Shown here piece after piece: positions 22,189-31,400 of a DNA stretch of 64,000 bases (within the stretch, counting starts at the first letter, position 1; each line of letters opens with the position of its first letter). Position numbers and translations under genes: made by a program. The notes under the pieces are model-generated. The model was not told where the DNA came from. It did not search any database and was given only the letters and a program-made list of their open reading frames with translations. Origin of the DNA: Symbiodinium natans. Lineage: Eukaryota; Sar; Dinophyceae; Suessiales; Symbiodiniaceae. Location: the NCBI GenBank assembly GCA_905221605.1, contig CAJNDS010000293.1:1-64000 (forward strand). Direction: 5' to 3'.

Positions 22189-23766
22189 TCAGTCGAAAAC
22201 AACGGCTCCATCGCTTCTCAGCTCCAGTATATTTTCGCTCACCAGATGAATAAACAGCTCCTCAATCAGTTCGTTCGCATTTAATGTCTTGTATGGTTTT
22301 ATTTTAGCGGTCATCAAACTGCCCATCTTTGTATTTATACCTGTCATGTTTTGCTCATTAAGCTTCTCAAATGTAATTCCCATCACAAACTTATTTGTAG
22401 CATATTGTTCATAAGTTATACTACAAGCATCTTGATCTGGATTAAGATAATTTAACATACGACGCAAGAAATAAAAATGTTCTGCCAGAGACTGCGATTC
22501 AAATTCTGGATACTTTTTGTTTGCTATCTGTAATTGGATTGAGACATTATAATTTTTATCAGCAAAACCAAACCCACGGTTAGCGTCAGTTGCCTGATAA
22601 CCGCGGTCATTAAACCGTGAGTTAATCATAGGGTTGTAAAAATAGTTAAAGCGCTTATGGACATAATTATCTACTAAATATTTTCCATCAAGTTTTCCAT
22701 CGGTTAAGTTTGCTCCACGTTGAGTTCTGTAAAATGTAATGAATGCTCCATTCAGTTTAGACGCTGACTTAACAATATTTGCGTTAATTTCGGTTCCATT
22801 AGCGTTGAAACTTTGTGTTAAGGTATGATACATCGGATAAACAATTTTCAATGAACCGCCTTGTAAGAGATGGGAGGTTATGTTGTTATTAACTTGACTA
22901 TCTAGCGTAACGACTTCAGCGCGAAGGATGATATTATTGAGTTGCCATTTGGTTGAAGTGTCGCCTGTTGTAAAATAATACCCCGCCCTGTCTCCACCGT
23001 TTGCTGTTGCTGTAGTATCCAATACTGGTTGAATTACTGGTAAATTTTCATCGGATACGATGGTTACTTCAATTTCTAAAGGGGCATAACGAACTGGTAA
23101 GTAATATCCTGAATTTAAGAAACCGCATTTAAATTCATGACCTAACCTTACATATTCATCACCACCACCACGAATTCCACTGACTGAGTGACGAGTGTAT
23201 CTGTTTTCTAACACGCCCCACTTGTTGTGATCACGATGGTCGGCATCATTGACCTGTGGTTCTACTCCATCACCAGCCGCGTTGAGTTTAACAAACTGGT
23301 CAATCCCATCGGCGTATTTATGTCGCCAATCGTCGTCCCATCTAGGATTAGCGCTACTTTCAATATCATCCAGATGTCTAGCATCAACGGATTTAAAACT
23401 GTTGTATAACTCGCAATGTCTATTATATTGGTCAATGTCTTGAACTAACTGACCACCTACGGTGCATCTATATCGACTGAAAAATCCGTGTAATCCTGAA
23501 AGTGGTCGTAAAAAGTGCGTTTCAGTGCCGTCGTCGTTTTGAAGATTGGCAAACATACGAATACTTGATAAATCTAAATAAGTCCCATCTTCTCCTGTAA
23601 CATAAAAACGAATATTCTTATTACCTGTTGAACTTGTATAAATATTACTTCCACTAGGAAAATAATTGACGTGACGGCGGTCTGTTACATACTGTGCGGT
23701 TTTAGGTAATCCAAAGTCTAACGCTGGGCTCATAACATCACTTGCTTCTGCTACTAAATTATCCAT
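22189..23766 (-). CDS. MCP: Major capsid protein (double jelly-roll)
   Basis: The 525-residue product has the N-terminal pattern of Polinton-like virus capsid proteins. There is a Tyr-Phe-Pro-Ser-Gly segment, a beta-rich stretch ending Arg-Phe-Tyr-Val, and then an Arg-Pro-Leu-Ser-Gly-Leu turn with Gln-Asp-Ile-Asp-Gln-Tyr-Asn-Arg. Alternating beta strands continue to the end, and the length fits double jelly-roll capsomers. It forms the virion shell as trimers. Upstream lies AATCTAATCTAG before TATATAA and the ATG. The start of the homologous gene in the GC-rich provirus is at 51729. The assignment rests on pattern and context with the penton-like gene. Confidence 0.85.
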   Translation of the reverse strand: MDNLVAEASDVMSPALDFGLPKTAQYVTDRRHVNYFPSGSNIYTSSTGNKNIRFYVTGEDGTYLDLSSIRMFANLQNDDGTETHFLRPLSGLHGFFSRYRCTVGGQLVQDIDQYNRHCELYNSFKSVDARHLDDIESSANPRWDDDWRHKYADGIDQFVKLNAAGDGVEPQVNDADHRDHNKWGVLENRYTRHSVSGIRGGGDEYVRLGHEFKCGFLNSGYYLPVRYAPLEIEVTIVSDENLPVIQPVLDTTATANGGDRAGYYFTTGDTSTKWQLNNIILRAEVVTLDSQVNNNITSHLLQGGSLKIVYPMYHTLTQSFNANGTEINANIVKSASKLNGAFITFYRTQRGANLTDGKLDGKYLVDNYVHKRFNYFYNPMINSRFNDRGYQATDANRGFGFADKNYNVSIQLQIANKKYPEFESQSLAEHFYFLRRMLNYLNPDQDACSITYEQYATNKFVMGITFEKLNEQNMTGINTKMGSLMTAKIKPYKTLNANELIEELFIHLVSENILELRSDGAVVFD

Positions 23767-23789
23767 TATTATATAAACTAGATTAGATT

Positions 23790-24008
23790 TTAATATTTTT
23801 TAGATTTCTTTTTATCAGTTTCAGGTGGCAAAATCTTTTTTGTTTTAATATCATTATTTTTTATAATTATTTCCTGCTTTTCTTCTAGCATGTCCTTAAT
23901 CATATTATAATCTTTTTTGTTAATATCCTTTTGTATTATGCTATTTAACTTATTTGCCTTCCCGTTTAGTATTAACTCTTTATATGGCTGATACTTAGAT
24001 TTGTTCAT
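23790..24008 (-). CDS. Small Lys-rich AT-PLV protein
   Basis: A 72-residue, strongly charged helical protein ending in a Lys/Ser cluster. It lies between the capsid and lipase-like genes with 14-24 bp gaps, with AATCTAAAC just upstream of its ATG. It may be a minor virion or DNA-binding protein; no family is recognised. Confidence 0.6.
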   Translation of the reverse strand: MNKSKYQPYKELILNGKANKLNSIIQKDINKKDYNMIKDMLEEKQEIIIKNNDIKTKKILPPETDKKKSKKY

Positions 24009-24022
24009 TAATATTGTTTAGA

Positions 24023-24991
24023 TTATTTGTTCCAATTTTGTATTTGAATATTTCTTGCCACTTGAGCGCTATCATCTACTCCCTGTTCAAAACTACCCTG
24101 CGTAGTCATATTTTTAAACTTATGTGCCTCCGATGGGTTTATTGTTCCTGTTTCAACTTTGATTGCGTTCCTATCTAAAGCACTGATTACATCCCCTTTA
24201 TTTGAAAATCTTAACGCGTGAGGGTTCTTCTGACGATTACCAATGGAAATAAAAGGGGCGTTATAAGTCGTTGTTATATACCTTTGATTATTCCTGTTGT
24301 TTATTTCTTGAAGAACGGAACTGCCAAGGCTATGTCCCACCAAACGAGTAACATCTGGGTTTTTCTCCAACTCTGCCATTACATCTTTATATTTCTCCGA
24401 CATTTGAACATTATGTGTAGGTATTAAAAATATATCACTAAAAACATCATTTACTTTAGAACCAAACCCAGATTTACCGCCCGTCCCTGAAATATATAAT
24501 GTGTTACCTTGCTTGAATAATCCTGTGTTTCTAGCGTAGGCAGTTTGTAATCCCTTAACGTCATCAATGCTGTTTTTATTTTCTACATTAACGATTTCTC
24601 TGTATTTAGGGTCGTATCGTGCCACCGATGTGTTAAAATGTTTGTTAAAATCCTCTGCTCTAGTTAATAGTCTCTTCTTTCTTAACTCTTCTCGCGTTAA
24701 TTCTTGATTTGCTTCTTCCTCTCTTTCCCTTCTTTCATTTCGTGCTCTCTCCATATCCTTACCTGCCTCTGACGCTAGATACTTTCCCGCTCCTGTGTTT
24801 AAATTATTAATTCTTCCTCGTCCTTGTAAAGCATCTTCTAGAATGTTTGTTATGCCACCTCGCCCGTCTTGAAAACCTCTTAACGCTTGTTGTTCCATCG
24901 TTGCCTCTCTCGCTATCCCACCTCCTGCTCTTGCTGTTTGTAACCCTCTTAATATTTCCGCTACTCTGACGCCTACATTAATACCTGCCAT
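24023..24991 (-). CDS. Lipase-like alpha/beta hydrolase
   Basis: In the 322-residue protein the segment Leu-Val-Gly-His-Ser-Leu-Gly (near residue 218) is a GxSxG nucleophile elbow. A following Gly-Asp-Val-Ile supplies a plausible acid and Glu-Ala-His a plausible histidine, as in class-3 lipases. The N-terminal 110 residues are Glu/Arg-rich and probably a separate helical region. Lipase-like genes are known from virophages and related elements, where they may help virion entry or membrane crossing. It is transcribed divergently from the penton-like gene across a 43-bp gap. Confidence 0.75.
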   Translation of the reverse strand: MAGINVGVRVAEILRGLQTARAGGGIAREATMEQQALRGFQDGRGGITNILEDALQGRGRINNLNTGAGKYLASEAGKDMERARNERREREEEANQELTREELRKKRLLTRAEDFNKHFNTSVARYDPKYREIVNVENKNSIDDVKGLQTAYARNTGLFKQGNTLYISGTGGKSGFGSKVNDVFSDIFLIPTHNVQMSEKYKDVMAELEKNPDVTRLVGHSLGSSVLQEINNRNNQRYITTTYNAPFISIGNRQKNPHALRFSNKGDVISALDRNAIKVETGTINPSEAHKFKNMTTQGSFEQGVDDSAQVARNIQIQNWNK

Positions 24992-25034
24992 TAATTATAA
25001 TATTAATTATAAAATTTTCTAACATTAATTAATA
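24992..25034. promoter_or_regulatory. Bidirectional promoter region, lipase/penton
   Basis: A 43-bp, almost purely A/T gap separates two divergent start codons. The plus side contains TTCTAACATTAATTAATA before the ATG at 25035. Confidence 0.55.
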
Positions 25035-25895
25035 ATGCTATCAAATCGTAAATTGACTTATTCAAAGGTGTTCATTGACTCACAAGAAAGACTACCACAA
25101 AGTAATAGTTCAAGCGATTTTATTATAGAGTTAAACGAGGTATTAGAAACCTTCCCAAATACAGTTATGTATGTTATGGACGAGGTTATTCCCCAGAGCT
25201 ATTTTACTACCCCTGAAGGTTTTTATCAATACTTTTATTTAATATTGTATAAAACTAGCACTGGTGAAATTGAAAGGTTTTGTAAGATTGACGTTAAAAA
25301 TCAAGTCTTCTTCGCTTCTCAATTAATCGCGAATATTATAACACAACTTAACGCTTTGAATAGTGACATTCAAGCGGACTTATTCACTTCATCTTATGAC
25401 AGCGACCAAAGAAACGCAGTAATAACAATAACACTTAACACCTTTAGTTTTAAAATTCCTACTGATGAAGAACTACAAGGGATGTTATGGCACAATACAA
25501 CACCTAGTGACCCATCTTATATAATTGATGACCCAATGAGTATTAACAAACTAATAGGCAACTATGAAATTAAACAGATGACTAATTCAACATGGACAAG
25601 TGGTTTATTTAATCTCAACCCTTTTAATTCGGTTTATATCATTTGTAGCGAGTTAAGCGACTATCATTACTCTGCCCCCAGTTCTTACTCAAATGCTATT
25701 GTTAAAAAAATAAATATGATGTTTAATGTCGGGGGCGTTACGGTGAATTCATCTGCCCCCTTACTTAACGATTATATTGATGTATCCAATCGTTCGTTTA
25801 AGAGACTACGATTTAGAATTACTGACGCGCGTGGCAAGACTATAAACTTCCATGGTCAGCCAATTTCATTTTCTTTGTTATTTGTGAATCTGTAA
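25035..25895 (+). CDS. Minor capsid (penton-like) protein
   Basis: The 286-residue protein begins with a Ser-Lys-Val-Phe-Ile-Asp-Ser-Gln-Glu-Arg segment followed by a Phe-Ile-Ile-Glu-Leu strand. It ends with Phe-Lys-Arg-Leu-Arg-Phe-Arg-Ile-Thr-Asp and Ile-Ser-Phe-Ser-Leu-Leu-Phe. This is the usual frame of single-jelly-roll penton proteins in Polinton-like viruses, including the length. It would occupy the five-fold vertices. The homologue in the GC-rich provirus (50067 on) has an equivalent Ser-Ile-Tyr-Val-Asp-Ser-Arg start. Confidence 0.85.
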   Translation: MLSNRKLTYSKVFIDSQERLPQSNSSSDFIIELNEVLETFPNTVMYVMDEVIPQSYFTTPEGFYQYFYLILYKTSTGEIERFCKIDVKNQVFFASQLIANIITQLNALNSDIQADLFTSSYDSDQRNAVITITLNTFSFKIPTDEELQGMLWHNTTPSDPSYIIDDPMSINKLIGNYEIKQMTNSTWTSGLFNLNPFNSVYIICSELSDYHYSAPSSYSNAIVKKINMMFNVGGVTVNSSAPLLNDYIDVSNRSFKRLRFRITDARGKTINFHGQPISFSLLFVNL

Positions 25896-25947
25896 TCTGA
25901 TGAAAGACATTTAAACGAAAAACATTCTAAAAAATATATAGAACAAA

Positions 25948-26574
25948 ATGCCATTAAAAGCAATAAATTATGATAATACTCATTTTTATAAGATTGTATG
26001 TAAAGATATTAACATAAAAAACCTGTATGTAGGACATACTACCGATTTTATATCCAGAAAATCTAATCACAAACATTCTTGTAATACCTTGATGGATAGA
26101 TTACACAATAAACCATTATATTGTTTCATAAGAGAAAAAGGTGGGTGGGATAATTGGGACATGGTGCTGATAAAAACACATAAGTGTGAAAACGGACTTG
26201 AAGCAAGAAAGATTGAACGGGAATACATTGAAGAATATGAAGCAGACTTAAACCGAAACAAAGCATTTGAAAGTGAGGAAGAGAAACTGATGCGAAGGAA
26301 ACGGTGGAGGAATGACAATAAAGATTCTGTAGCTGAAAGCACAAAACAAAGCACTCAACGACTAAAACAGCAGTTTCCTGAAAGGTATAAGGAATATGCC
26401 AGACGAAATTATGAGAAGAATAAGGATGAAATATTAAAAAAGCAACAACAAAAAGTTGAATGTGATTGTGGCTCGGTTGTTTGTAAAGGTGACATATCAA
26501 CTCATAAAAAAACAAAGAAGCATCAACAATATGTACAATCAATAAGTCAAGAAGAACAACAAGAAGCACCTTAA
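25948..26574 (+). CDS. Second GIY-YIG endonuclease with zinc finger
   Basis: The 208-residue protein has Phe-Tyr-Lys-Ile-Val, Leu-Tyr-Val-Gly-His-Thr, then Arg and His, and a later Glu in Arg-Lys-Ile-Glu-Arg-Glu, so the GIY-YIG core is complete. It ends with Cys-Asp-Cys-Gly...His...Lys-Lys-His, a finger like that of the protein at 21366-22145. The two are diverged in sequence, so duplication was not recent. Upstream ATTCTAAAAAATATATAG fits the TCTA promoter pattern. Confidence 0.87.
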   Translation: MPLKAINYDNTHFYKIVCKDINIKNLYVGHTTDFISRKSNHKHSCNTLMDRLHNKPLYCFIREKGGWDNWDMVLIKTHKCENGLEARKIEREYIEEYEADLNRNKAFESEEEKLMRRKRWRNDNKDSVAESTKQSTQRLKQQFPERYKEYARRNYEKNKDEILKKQQQKVECDCGSVVCKGDISTHKKTKKHQQYVQSISQEEQQEAP

Positions 26575-26581
26575 AAAGTAT

Positions 26582-26622
26582 CTATATTATTTCTATTTTC
26601 ATAATAAATAGAAAAAATATAG
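26582..26622. terminator. Long AT-rich hairpin between genes
   Basis: CTATATTATTTCTATTT pairs with AAATAGAAAAAATATAG (16 of 17) around a seven-base loop. It lies eight bases after the stop of the GIY-YIG gene and directly before the next ATG, so it could both end one transcript and regulate the next. Confidence 0.6.
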
Positions 26623-26623
26623 A

Positions 26624-27202
26624 ATGTTATATATGAGCACAGAACCTGAAACAACAAATGAAGCAGACACCAACATCAACAACGAAGAAGCGCCAAAAGA
26701 GACACCAATTGAAACAATGCCCGAAGAACCAATTAAAAACGAGGTTACAACTGAAGAAGTAGCAAATGAACCTGAATTTAGAAATAAAACTGATAGACTA
26801 AAGAATAAGAAGGTGAAGTGTAAAGATTGTAACGCAGAAATGACACTTAAAACTATGAGATATTCACATAAATGTAAGGGCAACTTAGAAGAAAAACCCA
26901 TAAGACCAAAACCTACAGGAAAAGCAAAACCAAAGGCAGTAGCCATAAAACAACAACCAACATACGCAAACGAAATTATACATAATGAAGTTATACCACA
27001 GGAAAGCGAACCGGCGTATTTACAACAGGTTAAACAACAAGTAAGAGCACCAGAACCGCCACCAGTTATTAAATCACCACAAGAAATTATTAACGATAAT
27101 TTTAAACTGATACAACAGGAGTATATGAATAAAAGAAGAGAGAAGGCAAATGCCTTAACGCAGAGTATGTTTGTAGGAGGATTAAGAAGTAAAAGGCGAT
27201 AA
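26624..27202 (+). CDS. AT-PLV protein with acidic N-terminus and zinc finger
   Basis: The 192-residue protein begins with about 55 acidic residues and has a Cys-Lys-Asp-Cys...His-Lys-Cys finger near residues 66-84. Pro/Lys-rich linkers and a helical basic C-terminus follow. A Met four codons in is an alternative start. It is probably a virion or nucleic-acid-binding protein; no family is named. Confidence 0.7.
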   Translation: MLYMSTEPETTNEADTNINNEEAPKETPIETMPEEPIKNEVTTEEVANEPEFRNKTDRLKNKKVKCKDCNAEMTLKTMRYSHKCKGNLEEKPIRPKPTGKAKPKAVAIKQQPTYANEIIHNEVIPQESEPAYLQQVKQQVRAPEPPPVIKSPQEIINDNFKLIQQEYMNKRREKANALTQSMFVGGLRSKRR

Positions 27203-27227
27203 TAATAAAATCTAAAGTAAATATATA

Positions 27228-27563
27228 ATGTTTTCTAGGAAGTATAATAAAAAGTTGAAAAAGAAACAGCACCCTGATGATGTTAAAGGTTTTAAGATAA
27301 GCACATCAACTAAACAGTATAGTCCCTTCGAACTTCAAGACACACGATATTTAGAACACTTAAGAGAGCATTTAAAGTTACGTGAAAGTTATGAAGGTAG
27401 TTTGCTAAAGCGCAATGAACTATTAGAGAGTAACAAAAGACGAAACTATCAAAACGAATTAGATAGGTTAATGAATGAACTACATAGACCAAACTTACCA
27501 CATTCAAGCATAGAGCATATGAAAAAAAGAATACAAGAACTCAAGAAATTAACAGTTGTTTTC
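27228..27563 (+). CDS. Basic coiled-coil AT-PLV protein, stop codon hit by retrotransposon
   Basis: The genuine part is about 111 residues, Lys-rich at the start and then a coiled coil. The retrotransposon enters at 27562, within or next to the stop codon. The present frame instead runs on into the element for about 31 extra residues, to 27656. Joining the two flanks gives TAA at once after Val-Val, so the virus protein loses nothing. AAAATCTAAAGTAAATATATA precedes the ATG. Confidence 0.7.
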
Positions 27564-27818
27564 GTGCTCCGCTCAAGCTTACCTTTAAGCCAACAAAGAA
27601 CAAAGACACATGAGCCTACACTTGGTGTGGTTCAGAGAGCGCAACGCTTACAGTAACGCACTCACTCGGACATTCCTTTTTTTCACGTGGAAGCGTGGGC
27701 AAGCATGCACATGCGGGCCTCATGCCACGCAAGGACAAACCTTCTGCCTTGGAAAGCCTGTGTAGATCTACTTGGCACCTCATGCAAAGTTGCAATACGA
27801 ACCCAGCACTGACTCCCC
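27562..27818 (-). repeat. Retrotransposon terminal repeat B2
   Basis: A 257-bp copy identical by eye to 28133-28389. Its outer edge (TCGTGCTCCG) is the left junction with the AT-PLV. Confidence 0.95.
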
Positions 27819-27914
27819 CGGATGAGGGAAGCCATGCAGGCAGAAGAAGATCCACAGGCGGGATCCGTCAGGCACGGATCGGCCACACCCACTGGGATGG
27901 GCGGGCGGGCAAAG

Positions 27915-28132
27915 AAAATTTTCTGCATCTCTCAGCTGTCAGCCACTGTTACCGGGCATGAAGACTGCATACAAGCTGTCAAGGTGACATGCAGAGAGAA
28001 CATGAAAGATGGGCATGCAGAAAATTTTGAAAGCACTGTGAAAACTCTTTTTGTTTTTCTTAAAGGCACGGTTGCAGGCAACCTAAGCGTTCGCTCCTCA
28101 CGAAGGCGCTATCAACAAGTTGACAGCAAGCT
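27915..28132 (-). repeat. Retrotransposon internal repeat A2
   Basis: A 218-bp copy identical by eye to 36736-36953 and directly abutting B1, which gives the A-B junction expected of a circular intermediate. It contains an inverted AAAATTTTCTGCAT / ATGCAGAAAATTTT pair. Confidence 0.95.
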
Positions 28133-28389
28133 TCGTGCTCCGCTCAAGCTTACCTTTAAGCCAACAAAGAACAAAGACACATGAGCCTACACTTGGTGTG
28201 GTTCAGAGAGCGCAACGCTTACAGTAACGCACTCACTCGGACATTCCTTTTTTTCACGTGGAAGCGTGGGCAAGCATGCACATGCGGGCCTCATGCCACG
28301 CAAGGACAAACCTTCTGCCTTGGAAAGCCTGTGTAGATCTACTTGGCACCTCATGCAAAGTTGCAATACGAACCCAGCACTGACTCCCC
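28133..28389 (-). repeat. Retrotransposon internal repeat B1
   Basis: A 257-bp copy of B2, located directly downstream of the reverse transcriptase ORF stop. Confidence 0.95.
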
Positions 28390-28403
28390 ACATTATCCGA
28401 CTT

Positions 28404-31400
28404 TCACCTTTTTACCTTTTTCCTTAAGAAGTTTTCGAAAACAGCCTTAAGGGTTTGACGGACGTCAACTGCACCAACCAAAGTGTTGCCATGAACGTAG
28501 GACTCCAGCTTTGTTCGAGAGGGATGGTCAGCAGGGTTAGACGGAGAAGGAACCCTGGCGTACCATGCTTTGACATCGAACTGCTCCTCGCTCTCCAGCA
28601 AGACATTTAGAAGCGCTTGTGCATTGTCAGACCTCGTGCAGCCTGAAATCGCGATGTCGCGGGAGGCATTGTTATCAACGAACCACAGCACAGGTGCATG
28701 TCTGATGACGTGTCCCCATACAAGCTGCGAAACGATAACTGCCAAAAGTTCAGCTTCAAAAATGACCGTCTTACGAAAGCCCTCGGTCAATGCTTCAATC
28801 TGCCAGCGCTCAAGTTGCTCGGAAAAGGCACCTAGGAGTTTACCTCTGTCAGAGAACAGCAGGCCACCAATACCACACGCCCAGTCCGATGCCTCTGGGT
28901 CGAAGCAGGCGTCCGTGAAGATGACGAATTTTTCCCGCAAAGATCCGTTCAAGACTCTGGGTTTGTGCTCCAGAAGCATCTTCCTGAACCTGTCCAGAGC
29001 GAAAACGCAATCCTCACACAAGGTATCGGACACATCACTATAGGCGTGCTTGGTGACTTGTCTAAGGCACATCCTAGCGGACCTTCCAAACAATTGACTG
29101 TCAGCAAACTGCATGCGTCCCCTCAACCTCAAGGCCAGAGGCTGTTTGAGGGAACCAGCGTCGAGTATGTCGCCAATGGACCCACAGAGTTCGCTCACCC
29201 TGGATGGGGTGTTTGCAAACTTCACAACTTTGTTCGCGCTCTCCTCTAAATCGACGACGATGCCAAGAGCTTCGAAAGACCTCCTGAACGGCAAGTCCTT
29301 CTTTCCGTCACTGGACAGTGTCCAGCCCAGGAGCTTGAATAAGCGCTTGATGGTAGCGTCAGTGCTGTGTGCGAGGCTGCCCGAACAAATCGTGATGAAG
29401 TCATCGAAATAGCAAACCCAAGGGAGGCTTAACCCAACAGTCCCTATGAACCAGATGCTATGCACTACGCGCAGAAACGAATAAACGCTTCTGCACGCGC
29501 CGAAAGGCAACGCTTTGAGCCTGAAGCACACGGGGGCGGCACGCTCATGGTCCCAGATGCAAACGTACGAGCACCAAGCGGAACTCTGGGACACCGCCAG
29601 CTGTCGATATGCTGCTTTCAAATCATGGGTACGACCCAAGAGTGGCTCATTGGTGGACCTCATGAGCTGAATGGCAAGTGCAGCAAGAACGTCGGTGGAA
29701 TGGGGCTTTGGAGACTCATTTGTTTGGACACACGAGTTGACGTGCGATGCACTGAGGTCGTCTATCAGACGTACCTTTGACCCTTGCTGGATCCCGAACC
29801 GGCGAGAAACTACTGAGCCGTTAGGCAGCTCAGACGGATCAAAGGGCCCTTCTAACCAACCTTTCTGTAGTTCTTCAAGGGTTTGCTTCTTTACTTCTTG
29901 GTCAAGCAAATCACCCTGCGACTTAACACTCCGGAAGACACTGTGCCTGCCCTCATCGGCGGTGTCTCGCAACAAGTCCTCGGACATTGCCGCGGGTTTG
30001 AAAACAGGGTTGAATAGCCCAGTACTCGGAACTTCACCAGTCAACACGGTCCCTGAAATCACCTCCTCGATGACAGTTTTGTCAGGGTAGTTGAGGTCAT
30101 CTAAGATTTCGCGCCAGACAAGAAGGTTTTTAGGTTCAAGGATGCCTCGGACGTCGGGATGCATGCCATCCTTGAGTTTGCATTCGTCTGTCCTGAGTTC
30201 CAAGCACCGTTTGAACCATTTTTCAAACCAAGCTGTGCGCTTCCCTTCAAGGGCCGACGCTGTCGTCGCATTGCAATTCACTTCGACGGCTTGAAGAAGT
30301 TCGCTGGGTAATTGTGCTTCTTGGGCCACAGGGTGGACAGCTTTGCAAGCACACTGAATGAATTCACTTGGCGACCACGGAATGCCCCACGCCAATTCAA
30401 CATGCCTACGAGTTTCCTCATCCTGCTTTCCCATTTTAACCGGACTGAGACGCAGCAACTGAGCATAGGGAGGTATGACCTTCAAGCTGCATTGACAATC
30501 CGCAGGCACCGGCCAAGCCTGCTCGAGGCGTTGCATGGGTTGGCAAGGCGGGACCAGGCTGGCGGCAGGCCCCCGGACCACGCAAGTGGTCTTGTACTCC
30601 GGGACCAAGGCTGGCACCTTGCTAGCTTTTGGTTGAAGTCCAGCCAGGCTGCGTAACGCCGGAAGCTGGAGGCCCGGCGGCTCGACAGTGGGAAGGGCAC
30701 TCGCGAAGCACTGCGCAATGGCATGAGCCAAGGGACGAGGGTAGGCGGTCTCCCGACTGGTGGCGAAACCGTTGGGGGCCGCGGGGTCGACACCCCAAGA
30801 TGCATGCGCAGGGCAGCCGGGACACAGCTTGCACAAGGACTCGAAAGAAGGGTGCGTGTAGGCAATCCGGGTGAACTTGGGGCGGTCGCCACCATAGGCG
30901 CACGCCTGGTGATCCACATAGCGAAAAGCAGGAGCCACGTCGCGCCAAAAGGAAGTCTTCCAAAACAAGGATGACCGCGGATTCTCCACAGCAATCAAGA
31001 TGCCACGCTGCACACCCAGGCGCACGGCCTGTCGAAGCGCCAGGTAGCTTTCGTTTGCAAGGCGCACACGGCGAGCATCACCGGGGGGGAGGTCGGGCAT
31101 ACCGTCCGGGTGACGGTCTGACCGCAGAGGCCGGGGCACAGGCACCGGGTTGCCCTGGCTGTCCCAGCACGGAATGCCACGGGCCAGAGAACACGTGCCA
31201 CAAGCCGGAGCGGCGAACAACCCCAAGACGCGCGGGTTTTGCACAAGTTGGAGCAGCTGGGCAAGGCCGTCTGGCGTAGAGACATCGAGCACCCAGGGCG
31301 GGGCGGCACACCCAACGCTCTTGACCTTGTCAATGGCAACAGCCTCAAAACCAAGTGCACGCAGGGCCGCAGTGACGCGACCAGACCCGGAGAATAACTC

